Below, piece after piece: positions 44,416 through 56,403 of a DNA stretch of 64,000 bases. Position numbers and translations under genes: made by a program. Under the pieces are notes generated by a model. The model saw only the letters and a list, made by a program, of their open reading frames with translations. It searched no databases and was not told the DNA's origin. The DNA comes from Polytrichum commune (taxonomy: Eukaryota; Streptophyta; Polytrichopsida; Polytrichales; Polytrichaceae), in contig OX485807.1 in the NCBI GenBank assembly GCA_950295325.1, forward strand, positions 16,953,001-17,017,000, in the 5' to 3' direction. Positions within the stretch are counted from its first letter, which is position 1. Each line of letters opens with the position of its first letter.

Positions 44416-44883
44416 AATGTTAGAAACAATTAGTGGAAGACTAAATAGTCCACAACAAAAACCGAAAATTTAAAATCATTTAAACCAACAAACTAACGTA
44501 CTCAAGCGAGATTTCCTTGGAACTTTTCGAGTTTTTCTCACGTGGGCCTCTCCATGGGATATTTTCATGCATCAACTAAGTCTTGGACGTAGTACGATTG
44601 AAGAAAATATCTAGGGCCCCCACTTCCATTGGAGATAGACCAACCGATTTGTTGAAAACAAATTGTGGACGGGGCTCCAATCGAAAGAACATCATGAGCC
44701 GAAACCGTCGAGTCTAAATACAATGTTGTATCTTCATTATTAGAAAATAGTTATTTGTCATGATATCAAATAAAAAATATAATCCACACATATTCGAAAA
44801 AACTACTTGAAGATTTAAGATAGGAATGTACCGTAAGTTAGGTATCTGTTGGCAGACACAATGACAATTCATTTATTTCTCAC
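44416..44883. other. unassigned flank of the methyltransferase-like pseudogene
   Basis: Downstream side of the minus-strand pseudogene. By analogy to the intact copy, the motif-I exon should lie here, but I could not find it, so the 3' half is probably lost. Confidence 0.4.
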
Positions 44884-46085
44884 CAATCCTTTGCCAATGC
44901 AAACCATATGAAAGAGCATATGCCCTAACATCAGGCCTAACTGTTTTGAATTCCGGAAGAAATAATAACAATGAAGCATCATATGTAAAAAAACCATCTG
45001 CAAATTCAAGCAAAACTTCTATATCCTTTGAGTTGTGTGCATTCCAAGATGGAATTAAATCTACAAAAGAAGACACATTCGGAACATGTAGACCCTCTCG
45101 CAAATCCGCAATGATAAGATTAATTCCACCAAATTTATAAACTTCGGACGAAACACGAGTCTTGCAAGCATGGCCAACCTATAAATAAAAATAAAATACA
45201 TTAGAATTTTATAAAAAACAATTTTTTTTTCAAACACAAAAAATTGCAAAAACATAATAAATTAAATAATGTTATTCAAGCCCACTAATTTTTTTGACAA
45301 ATTCAAACGCAGACATCAACATTGGTTTGTCGATTGCACCATTTTCCAACATATTGGAGATGGACTCCTTCTTCACAATCGTAGAATCCTTGTGTATATT
45401 GAATCCATCAAAAGCTTCAACAACCATATGTTAAGATTGAAAAAAAATTTGAAGGTCTTGAAGCAATAACAACTTGGGTGGACTAAGAATTAATACAATA
45501 TCATCAAGGTAGAAATCAACATTATTTTTATTGTTTTGTGGCATTGGTGGCGGTGGTAGCAACGATACAACCACTTTCGCTGGTACAAAAATATTTAATA
45601 TAACATGCGCTTTTCATTTACGTTTACCTACTCTCCCAACATGTTGTTGCTCTTCATGAGGCTCTTCCTTCATTGATTGTGATGGCTCAATTGACAACCT
45701 AAGAGTTTCTTCTTAGGCGGGATAGAAATTTGTTGGACATTTAATAAATCATGGACAATGAACCAATAAATCATGAGTCCACAATATCAACTGTAAGGCT
45801 AAAAATATGCATTGGTCACTTGACATGTCAGCCCATAAGTTCAAGAATGAAGACAATGCTTGCAATGAAATTGCTTTCTGGGATTCAAGCTCCCTTGTTA
45901 GATACTTACACAAATTTAATAAACAAATTTTGTTCGATATCACCAATGGAGATAAATTTTATTATTTCAAAATTATCAAGTGTAGCAAAATACCTATATA
46001 TCATACGTTTCACTGCCAATTCGTCTGTCGAGGTCACCTTCAAACCCTCAGCAAACTTAGACGGTGTAACCCGTTGTTGACCGGT
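44884..46085 (-). pseudogene. broken second copy of the methyltransferase-like gene
   Basis: The best exon is 45178 down to 44884 on the minus strand, bounded by TTATAG and GTGAGA splice sites. It reads LIIADLREGLHVPN, IPSWN, LLEFADGFFTYDASLLLFLPEF and YALSYGLHWQRIG, matching residue by residue LILADIPEGLPVPG, IPAWN, LFDFADEHLHDDGAIILF and YCKSYGFAIR of the copy at 8485. Upstream, one frame (about 45710-45268) holds MKEEPHEEQQHVGRVGKRK, VPAKVVVSLLPPPPMPQ and VEAFDGFNIHKDST, with two in-frame stops. Further up (46085-45760) is a helical segment with a one-base frameshift (FEIIKFISIGDIEQ, YLTRELESQKAIS). Nonsense and frameshift changes mark it as a pseudogene. It shows what the N-terminal half of the family looked like. 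Confidence 0.7.
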
Positions 46086-46987
46086 TTACATGGAAGTTAC
46101 TCCCACCAAAATTAGATTCTCTTAGTTTCCAAAACTTGTGAAGGTGTCCGTTAATTCTTTGTTGACTAATTCTTGTGATCTTTAATTTATCGCTTTTTGA
46201 AATCCTCTTGGAATCGTTGACTGAGGTTACAAGTTTATGTTCCCCGAAATCCTAATGTCGAGGTTAAGTGTTTCAAGGGAAACTCTAAATGTTGCAAACA
46301 ATATCTTTCATGGTTCGAATGCATCTAATCTTCATTACTTCCTAAGAATATTCCGAGAATGTCTTCATAAAGAGTTTCTAGTTCAAAACATATTCTTTAA
46401 CATTATGAAAATCTTGAGAATCATCTTGCCTCTTTAACCTTGATTATATTGTTCTGATGGTATCCTTGGTCCTTCAACATTCCAAATTCACTTGAGAATA
46501 TTTGAGGGATTAGAATCCTTGTTGATTCTAATGTATATGGTAAACCGATTTCCACTTAAAGATGTTTGATTACTATCACCCTCATTTATGAGGTATTAAA
46601 CTCATGGCCTAAATTTCCCCAAGTGTTCCCCTTAGATGCTTTGAAATCCCCTTAGGCTAATTCCCTTTGAATTGGATTTGGCACCGCGTAATAATTTAGT
46701 ATCTAGTCATATCCGGTATGACGTGATGGTAAGCCGGTAAGCCCACAACTTACCTTCCTCAAATATGAGTGACTTGTGCTTTTACTGTAATAATTTATCT
46801 TACTTGGCCGGCTTGAGGTCGGGGATTAACTCGAGTGTACCGCCGAATGAGATTTCCTCCTCTCTGTAATTATTTCCCTTCGGGTCCTTCGGCTCGAAAT
46901 TCTCCTTCGTCAAAGGTCTTAGTTACCGGAGCAAACTTAATCCGAAGCTTTGACTAATTTGCCTTAGTGTAGTAACATGTGCTAATA
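46086..46987. other. unassigned intergenic sequence
   Basis: No gene supported. The right part (46600-46980) is C/T-rich and leads into the CCGAG repeat; together they look like LTR sequence of an unidentified element. Confidence 0.4.
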
Positions 46988-47330
46988 TCCTCCGAGTTAG
47001 GATTTGAGAACCTCGGCTAAATATTTTAACACTTTAGAATGCCCTCCAAGTTAGGGTATGTATTTGCCTCGGCTAGCTATCTTCGTGCATGATTGTCTCC
47101 AATGCCCTCCGAGTTAGGGCTTAAGTATGCCTCGGCTACTCGCATTACTTTATAATGCCCTCCGAGTTAGGGCTCGTATATGCCTCGGCTACTCGCATTA
47201 ATATTCCAATGCCCTCCGAGTTAGGGCTCGAATGCCTCGGCTAATTGCGATGCTAGCTCGATTGCCCTCCGAGTTAGGGCACGAAAACCTCGGCTAAATG
47301 TACTAGCTTGAGAGAGTGCTAGAGGCTCCG
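46988..47330 (+). repeat. about 54-bp minisatellite with CCGAG/CTCGG arms
   Basis: CCCTCCGAGTTAGGG starts at 46988 (variant), 47041, 47104, 47157, 47211 and 47264, giving spacings of 53, 63, 53, 54 and 53 bp. Each unit also has GCCTCGGC 20-25 bp later, so CCGAG and CTCGG can pair as a short hairpin. Confidence 0.92.
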
Positions 47331-48407
47331 ACACTCATGTAGAGTTTGCGTGTTCAAATGAAGTGTATTAGGTGCCTTAAGTTTGGCCTCTTATATAGTG
47401 TTCAACATCTATCTTTAACTAGATGTGGCGGTTAGGCCTAACTTCCCCTAATGCCACATGTTCATTTAGGCTATTTTTATCCCTGTATCCGGTTACAGTC
47501 TAATTTTAGGCTGACCGGATCTATTTACAGCAGTTATAATGTCCGAATGTAAAATGTACTTATGAAGTTCATTCATTGGATTTCTTGGCTTAACCTAGAT
47601 GTGCCTCTCGGTACGGTTACCATCCATGGGCCTCATCCATCCAGAATGTAATTGTTCATTCATAGGGAATAGTTTATGTTCATCTAATAGGACTTTCATC
47701 CTATTAAGCATGTCTCTCATCTACCCTTGTTTAAGTGTTCACTAAACAACTAACTATCCTACTTAGTCTAGTTGTTTGTTCCCGCGCGTTCCCGAACCAC
47801 CTTGGCGAGTTCTCGAGCCGCCTTGATGTGTTCCCATTTGTTCCCGGGCGTTCCCGAGCCTCCTTGGCACGTTCCCGAACCGCCCATATAACCGGAAGGC
47901 CGGTCCTCGTCCGGTCTTCAAGGCCTTCCTCGTCCTCGGTCCCACCCTGGGTATCCAGTTGTCTCCCTCCTTCACGGCCGGATATCCAGTTGCCTTCCTC
48001 GTCTCCCTGCTCGTCTCTTGCTGCTCCGTTGGACTGTTCCGTCAGCTTGCTCCTTCGATCGCCATCTGTCCTCCCTTCCCCTTGTTCCGTTGGCGACCTG
48101 CTGTTTCCCCTGTCGCACCCTGTCGCCGCTCTTTCACTTCCTTCTCTATTCCTCGATCTGCTGCTTCTCTCGGCACTCTGATCACCTTGTGGCTACACAT
48201 CGCCTTCATGATTCTTCATCAATATTGTACATTTTGCAAATGGTGTTGAACCGCGTAACATTGGAGTATACGCTTTGTTCTAGAAAAGCCAACGCCATTT
48301 CTCTATGTAATTTCTAATTTAGAGGTCGTTATCCCAGATCACATCACCCAATTGTGGTAGAAAGTCATGAAACTCATTGATGGCTGTGAGCCCAAAATGG
48401 TGCCCAC
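47331..48407 (+). other. probable LTR-like sequence, unclassified
   Basis: TTATATAG at about 47391 lies just after the minisatellite and is followed by a CT-rich region (47770-48180) with long low-complexity frames. The layout (repeat, TATA, pyrimidine-rich downstream) resembles a retrotransposon LTR, but neither end can be defined. A 24-bp piece identical to the family LTR start (TGTGAGCCCAAAATGGTGCC...) lies at 48385-48408. Confidence 0.35.
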
Positions 48408-49440
48408 AGTTGTTCCTTCCACCCAGTGCCCATTGCGACTCTCATCGACCCGACAAAGTGAATTATTCTATTCCTCGTCCTAACACCCAGGCAACTCGCC
48501 AACGCATAGAGGAATTATTGACTTTTGTAGAGCATGTTGTGGTTCATACCACATCTGTGTTAGAGATTAGATGTCTCGTTTCTAATTGGCACATTGCAAG
48601 ATTACCACCCAACTCAGCTAAACAATGTTGGGCATTGCAAGCCATTACAAGGACTATGTGCAATGCCAAAGTCAGGAGCAGCAAACATGACACATCTGTA
48701 CCAACATACAGAGGGCTCAAGAAGGAATTTCGTTCTACCAACAATGTGGAGTATGAATTTTGGTGTGCCCTGATGACATCAAGTGTTGTGTAAGTGACAC
48801 TAAGAAGAAATATGTGTTGGATTGGCCTACAATGCCCAACTCTTGGCCAGTGAATATGGGTACCAATCTATCAAGAGAGGAGGTGTTGGCATAGGAGGGC
48901 GCCGGATTTCAACTACAACAAAGGGAGGCATTGTCCCCTCGTCGTAGGCTTTCAACAATACCAACCCTTCCTATCCCTCGCTCGCATTTTTGTATGTCAC
49001 TGAACCCAGATGCCCACCCTACATTTAGGTTTGGAAAGTCAGTGCGTCGTAATCCAACAGCACCGACGGCAAATCACAAAAACAAATGAGAGAACACTGG
49101 ACTCATGGACGGTTACTATGTGGTTGGTGTCATTGCCATTCTATATCCAAGCTATGGAGTGATAATCAACATTGTCTCCAAAGAGGATATCACATACCGC
49201 ATCGCAATTGGCGATATCCTGCATTGCACGTGTCTAGACTTCACGAAAATTCCTCTTAAGCATTGGAAAAGAAAGGGATATGGGTATATTGCAAACATCT
49301 TTATTATGTGTTTAGGATTTTGTGCAAGGTGGATTATGAGAGTGATAAGTTCATTCATGCACCTACATATACGTACAATGAGGTTATGCGCCTACTTGAA
49401 CTTGTTGGTGTTGTAGAATGTGAGTAGTTGTGCAAGTGTT
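48408..49440 (+). pseudogene. second copy of the SWIM-zinc-finger element
   Basis: 48420-48695 matches the split copy at 11538-11733 and 23438-23519. The frame then continues through CNAKVRSSKH, TYRGLKKEFRST and EYEFWCALMTS to a stop at 48793. After frame changes, a later part (49105-49430) has HCTCLDFTKI with CTC at 49225-49233, and from 49287, one frame off, YCKHLYYVFRILC. Together this is the CxC...CxH pattern of a SWIM finger, found in MULE-type transposases and related proteins. It then ends with APTYTYNEVMRLLELVGVVE. Frameshifts make it non-functional. The transposon class is not proven. Confidence 0.65.
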
Positions 49441-51539
49441 GGTTGTAACTACATGTATAAGGATGTCAATAAATGACATGTATTGGTTTGGATTATTATA
49501 ATATAAATTAGCAATGGATTGAAAGTGTTTTAAATGATCCATGGCAATAGGGCCCTTTCACTTGTGCTTCATTTAAAATACTGGCAATTTACAATTGAAA
49601 ATATGCAATTAATTTGTCAAAATTTTGGTTATGTACCCTAAACCCGTGTGTCTTTATTAAATTTGGATTCATTGCTCATGTGTTATTATTCACCGCTCAC
49701 CGCTCACTACTCATCACTCATAAGATAGCTTCCCTCTGATGTAAATGCAAGTGACAATATGTATATGTAAGAAAAATTACGTTCGTATATAGTCATTTAC
49801 ATATGTATACAAATATACTTCTGAATAATAATGAACCGTATCATATGTATATTGTAAAACCCTAGGATTCATCATAAAAGTGGTTGGAAATTTTCCGTAC
49901 CCCAAATGTAACTCATAAGCATCTAAGTTTACAATATATGTCATAAAAGCTAATGCAATTATTGTTTCTAAAATTTACCATCAAATGATTTGTTCCTTTT
50001 CTATAGCAACATAAACCAACCTCCATATTTGATGGACGGTCCATCAAGTCAATTGGATCCCTATACTCCATCCAACAATCAGAAAATTCTCTATGCATCC
50101 TATAAACCCTCCCAACAAGCCAAATCTTAATTGGAGCAAATGTTTTTGGTTATCACGTTCTTTGACAATTCTAGCTTCGAGTATGTTCAAAAAACACGCT
50201 TCACAATCACACCAAGATTCAACATAGCATCATGATTTGTGGCGGTAAGGAGTCTAGGCTTCATACATAGCATGCCAACCTTAATCCAAGTCAATCATCT
50301 TTAGATAAAGTCATGTATCCTTTCAATTGACTAACAAGTGTACTTTTGAAAATTCTAGACTCCCCTACCTCTACATAAGCCACTTTACAATAAATTGAGA
50401 GGACATTTCAATCTTGGGGCGATAACAACCCCTTACATTTTGTAACCACGTGCAATAATGGGGTATTTAATGGGGGGGTATTTATGCACCTCTCGATATT
50501 TTTTCCCTCCCTATTTGTAGATAAAAAGCTACTTTGACGTACTTTTTAGCACCCTATATTTATTTTATATTATTTAGAGAGGCTATTGTTTGGCACAATT
50601 TTTTATATAAATCATACAAGTACCAAATAGTGGACAGAATACTATAGCATTGCGAAACTAACTATGTGAACAACAAAACATTCTATATCATTCAAATTGT
50701 CATTCATTTGGTTTTAATTGGTAATACCAATCCTAAATCATTCAAAGTACCATTCAAAACACAACCAATAGCACTTGGATACTAGTTAAAGGGTTACCAA
50801 AAAAAACATGGAGATAACCAAATATACAAGCTAAAATAGACAAGTTGTAAACATAGATAGGACAAAACAAAAAATACAATCAGTTGTGAGAAGACATGAA
50901 AATTTGCACAACTACCTACTCCAAAAAAAAACAAGGTTGCATTCAAATACAAGAAAACTAAATTTAAAAAAATAAAAATAAAAATAAAATTATGTTCACA
51001 AACACATTCAACTATAGTCCCATTCGAACCTTGTAACAAACATTTACAATGTGAAGGATTAAGATACAACTATGCACCCTTCAATATCAAGATACATATT
51101 CAACATTCTCTACAATGTCATGAAGACTAATAAATTGTAAGAGGTTTAGCACCAATGACGATGAATATCTAAAATTAGCTTATGGCATGAGGGGGGCAAC
51201 CTCCGCAGTTTCCAACTACTCCACCTTGTCTTCCTCCAAGGCAAGGTACAATTCTCCAAGTCTACCACGGTGAGGTTCCCAAATGATGTAGCGCACCATC
51301 GATCGTCTAGAAAGGGTTGTTGTAACAAAAGGGTAATCAATACAAGGTTGGCATATTGGACATGTAGTTAGCTTTTTGGTTACAAACAAAAACCCAGGGA
51401 AACAATCAGGGAAGACTTAAAAGGTGATTATTGTATCATCTAGGTGTCTTAGACAAGGTTTGTTAGGTAAAACACAAGGTTATAACACTTCATTTGCCAT
51501 TTAGGTGTGTCAATTAGTTTACGGGCAGGGGTAAAAACA
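49441..51539. other. unassigned intergenic sequence
   Basis: AT-rich, with repeated CACCGCTCACCGCTCAC at about 49691-49707 and T- and A-rich runs. No supported gene. Confidence 0.4.
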
Positions 51540-53980
51540 TCTGAAAGATCACTCCATAGCAGTGCATGCAAAAGTGACAGTCTCTCTTCTCACTCTAAAT
51601 TCCCAGTCAATAGTCTGGCAGTGAGTTCATTTTAATTGGACCAAGTGCGGTGCAAAATCATAGGCACAGCCATAGTCAATAGTCTTGCAATTGTATCCCA
51701 TTTTAGTCTCGGTACCAAAGCCACGGGCACTTTGGAGTAGTCAATAATCTTTCCTTAATTAATCATGTTTAATGAAACTTGAAATGTCTGTCCGTAATCC
51801 ATTCAGGATATTCAGTCTTCGTTCATTAATTTCAATCTTAATTTCACAGTCCGACAATTGTCTTTTTTACCTGATTTGCATCAAAGTAATCATATGCTCG
51901 GTCAATGCGTCAATAAACCATCACCACATATGCGCGTTAACATGTTCTCACCTCTCTCAAAAACTCATTTAATTCATTTAGGGTTTCAATTTCATATACT
52001 CAAAACTTAGACAATTGACCTAGCAACTCATTTCAGTATTGTGAATAATATTTAAATGATTCATTTCTTAAAGTAGGAAGGAGTTCAATTAACTTTAATC
52101 CTTGTATTGTGTGAGACAATAATCAAATCTTACCAAGAGAGTAAACAGCACGTCCATTTGTCTTCTCAGCATCAAATTGACATTTCAAAGTCTATGATCT
52201 CAATGTGTGGTCTTTTCAATCTCCATCAAAGGTTGTAAAGGAACAGTTTTTTCCATTTACACATAGAAGTCAATAGACTTGTCCCGTGTCCACTGTAGTT
52301 ATACTCAAGGATTCGGAATTACCCTTCGCTCAATCTTTCACAAATTACAACGACAATAATCACACTACTCAAATTGATTTGGGAAATGAAATCCTATTAA
52401 AGTCAATGGACTCGTGGTGCAATTATCCTTGGAAGCAAGTTAGGAATGTGTAAGTATGTCAATGAAAAGGATATAGCCTCTTGATTTTGTTATACGAGAA
52501 AATATGTGGATAATACATTAAACACTCCTATCTTATCATTCCATTTTGATTACATGAAAGCACGTAAATTAATCATTTAAGGAGTACGATTATACTCACC
52601 AAGAGATAAATCATGCAATCACTCAGCGTTCACAAGGCGATAGACTAAACAGTTTAAACTCCCTGGTTTGATTCGAAGTAATTAATATCGGTTTATTATT
52701 TCGAACCCCTACCCAGTCAATAGCCTTGCAGTTTCTCAAACGAATCCGTCGATTAAATCTATTAATATCGTACGGGAAATTTCTGTATTAACTTTAATAT
52801 GGACCGCAGAAAGGGGTCGCGACTGTAATTACTCAACTTACTCACTCAGACCATCGTCTTGCTCGTAAATTACTCAATGTCTGCAAATGGGTGAGAACAG
52901 ACAAATTGCACAAACAGATCAAATTCAGGAATCCCTCCTGAAAACTTACAAATCCTCTCTCAACTAAAGTTACTCAGCCCATAATCAAACATATCATGAG
53001 TATTTGCCCATTACACAACTAGGTAATACATTCCAGTAATCAACCCCTGCGAAATTACCTCACAGTAAGGTCATCCCGAGACAATAGACTCATCAATGCA
53101 GGTAGTTGCCATCAAAGGAAATCGTCTTGCCAGGAGAATAAACAACCACAGATACAGACTAGGAAGGTTGACACATTTAACAAATAACTCTGGATTAAAA
53201 TATATCATTGAGGCTCGAACATCAAAACTGCTGGCACTCAAACTTTGTTCTCGAATCAGGCAATTGCTTAGTTTCAATTCCAGTAAAATCTCCCTGGAAC
53301 TACTATAATTATTACAACCACAACAACAATAGTCAATTGACCTTAGCAAATGCGCATCCCACGCATGTGCTTGCAAAATAAGCTTTAATATTCAAAAGAT
53401 GAGTTCGCCAAAAAATTCACACACACACACACGTCAAAAGGTTCACAAAAAACTTCCTATATTATCTAGGCCTCTCACCTACAAGACCTACATAATGAAT
53501 GGCCTCTCCCCTCTTCTCTTCCTCCACACCGTAGTTATAACCGTTATTGCCTCTTCAAACAAGGCCATAGACTTCACATGGCCTAGTTTCACCTTTCACA
53601 AGACAATAGCCATTTCACACCACAAAGTTTCATCTTTTCTAGTTCTAGAAATGGCTGTTCATACTTAAAATTCACTTAGGCTTCAAAAATCAAAAGAATT
53701 TGTACGACAGGACACTACTAGCAAGACAAGTAAGAGCAACAACTAAAATGGATAAAGAATGAAGCACATGTCACCCTTAATTCCCATAATTTCATAGCCA
53801 GAAAACTAGATTTAAAGATTTAAAGAATTGAACATGCTCATTCAGAAATCCATACAAGTCTGACCAAACGACAAGAAAGAGTGTAAATTCAAGGTGTAAA
53901 AACACATAATACCTAGTTTCTCCAAATTTGAATTGAGAGTTAACTCATCATCTTCATGCCCTTTGAAAAGTCTAATACAT
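51540..53980. other. noncoding stretch with a recurring CAATAGTCTTGC-like motif
   Basis: No gene supported. AGTCAATAGTCTTGCA and variants recur irregularly (about 51606, 51678, 52716, with weaker forms at 51740, 52270, 52850 and 53110). The layout suggests a decayed retroelement interior or LTR, but no ends were found. Confidence 0.4.
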
Positions 53981-54400
53981 TGTCAGCCCTAAATCCCCAC
54001 CCTTTGTGCGTCCTATTCCGGGTGAGAACCAAGGCTAACATCCACCTAAATTATATGTCTACCCCCGTACCCCTGAGTCACACTCCCCCGGATGGAATCG
54101 AGTATCAACTTCACAACTTTTCATTTAGAGAAAGCACAAGGTATCAGTGTTTAAAAACACTCTAGCACCTTGTGATCACTTAACACCCACATTCCTTTCA
54201 TAGGGCCAACACAAAATGCTACTCAACTATCACTCTCCCACTACTACCCTAATGCCTAATTCCCTAATTGAGTTAACTAATTCTACTGATTAAGCTAATC
54301 TCTTCTTTAATCCTAGCTACATTTAATGAAATGCTTATGTCCCCTAGTAAATAACCATGTGCCCTTTAACCTCAAGTACATCTGCCGCCTTCAGACTTCC
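53981..54400 (-). repeat. LTR remnant of the young gypsy family (minus strand)
   Basis: TGTCAGCCCTAAATCCCCAC followed by GCGTCCTATTCCGGGTGA matches the conserved LTR 3' end seen at 57925 and 32792. Downstream AAAACACT/CTAGCACCTTG sequence parallels the family. The other end is not found, so it is truncated. Confidence 0.6.
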
Positions 54401-55094
54401 CCCATTTACTACGAATCTACGTTGTTCACCGTTGGCAGGAGCCTGTCACTACCCGTCAGTGGCAACCGTCCACCGAACTGGATGTTCCGAGGTCCCTGAC
54501 CCCTTCCTTCGTTAACCTGGCCTTAAGCTCCTCGTTCCCCTGCCACTGGCTCCTTGACTAGACTTCTGTTGGTTGATGATCACTCCCCCATCGGTACAGA
54601 CAGAGTATGTCAACTCTTCGACAGTGTTGCGATCCAGCTTAGTCCTTTGACTAAGTGTCTGTCTCACCTCAACTCTTCTCTCTGGCCCGACTAGCGGTTC
54701 GGCCAGATTTCCTGGTTCTAGAATGCCGCACCCCAATTTCACCGCTCACTAATCTCAACACCCTCGTAGAAGGATCCATAAGCAATTCATAAGCAGACAT
54801 GAATGAATTCTTAGATTACTTTTGAACCAACATTGCCTGCGCTTGCGAGACTTCCATCCTAAGCTGACCTCAACCTGACTTTGCTCAGTTGACACCCGAT
54901 TTCATTTCTCTCTCGGATTCGCCCTGGCTTGCAGGGCAGAACGCACATCCACATTCCCCAGCTCCGAACATCCTCCGGATTCCCTCTCACAATTCATTCT
55001 GGTTTAGATTTAGGATCACAAACAACATCCTACATCAATATCAATCTCATCTAGACTATTCAACAAATTCATTCAAGGAGTTCCCATCCAGTGT
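54401..55094. other. unassigned sequence, possibly more of the LTR remnant
   Basis: C/T-rich with moderate open frames and no recognised motif. Confidence 0.3.
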
Positions 55095-56403
55095 ATATGT
55101 TTGACAAAGTTTTTGCAAGTTTTCCTCTTTTGACAAGCAAAAACTTGCACACAAAAAAAATGCACGTCATTTGACACGCACAATCGAGAAATTGACACGT
55201 ACTGTGACTTGTGAAGAAAAAAACCACACGTCAATTGTCACACTAGAAATTGAAATGACACGTATTACTTGAGTACTATAAAGTGCAGCTCAAGTATCCG
55301 GAAAACATAACCCGTAACAGTAGGAGAACTTCCTACACTCACTCACATACTTAAGTTCAACTTTGCTCTTGCAATTTCCTTTGTAACCGGGAGCTAAGAC
55401 GGTGATCGGAGAGCGAGACTAACTAGGAACATGGCAAGGCAAATGTTTGTATCACCATGGTGCTTGCACATCCTCCACTCCATATGAGTTTTTTCTTGCT
55501 TCCAACCAATGTGAGTTTTTATTGCTTTCAACCAAAGTTGTTTTGAGCAATTCCCTTTGAATCGCAAAGCTCCCTTGTTAAAAGCATCTGAATCCCTTTG
55601 AGCTGGAGAGGCTTCTTATTGCAAAAATGACGCAGAAGTGGCACGAAGTTCAGTGCATGCTTTCGGTTAGGATTGATTGTAGCGCACTTTGTTCCAGAGT
55701 GAATTGTTTTGTTGGGATAATTAACCTGTGATTATGAAGTTGTGATTGTGTGGTTGCTTTCCACTTCCCCTGCCTCTTTGGAAACACTTGGAACCAATTA
55801 ATTCCCAACAATAATCAATATTCCTTCTTGTAACAACCTTTTGTTGGCCAACGCACTAGAAGTGTTTCTATATTTCACAATTCCAGTTCAGAGACCTAGA
55901 TCAAACCCCACCAATTGAACAACTTTTTTTTTTTTCTTTACCACTAAAGGATATAGTATGCTTCAAGAGGATATCGGTTGATATTGATTGTTCAACAAAT
56001 AGGTAGATAGATAAATAGATACATTCAACTAGAATCAAGCAAAGGGAGGAGCATACGTAATTGTGAGCCTCAGAGCCTCCATATTGAAGTGCAAGAGAGT
56101 CACCCATGCTGATCACCTTTGAGAGTTTCTATCCGTTGCTTTTGGATGCAATGGATTGGGCTACCATCTTCAACATTTGGAGAAACATGCGAGACCAAAG
56201 GATACTTACGCTCGATTGATAGTTTTTTTTTTTGTTACAAATCAAGTTTGTTTTTTATTATTCAAAATATTGTGTAAGCCAAAAATTGAGATGACATTTT
56301 GGAATAAAATGTAGATGTCAATTGACATTCATTTCTGTTTTTGAAAACGTCACGTGACACTTTGGATTTGAGGTTGGACGTCACATGAAATTTGTCAAAC
56401 ATA
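55095..56403. mobile_element. TIR element with TGACACG subterminal motifs, about 1.3 kb
   Basis: Ends TATGTTTGACAAAGTTT (left) and TATGTTTGACAAATTTC (read from the right end) match for 13 bases. Near both ends TGACACG/CGTGTCA and GTCAATTGACA-like motifs are repeated, as in DNA transposons whose transposase binds subterminal sites. No transposase frame. The middle has a TATA-like ACTATAAAG and could be captured sequence. The target duplication is unclear. Confidence 0.55.

Noticed and set aside
47735..48317. Plus-strand frames of about 100-150 codons, Ser/Pro/Leu-rich
   Set aside because: Low-complexity CT-rich sequence with overlapping open frames and no recognised domain.
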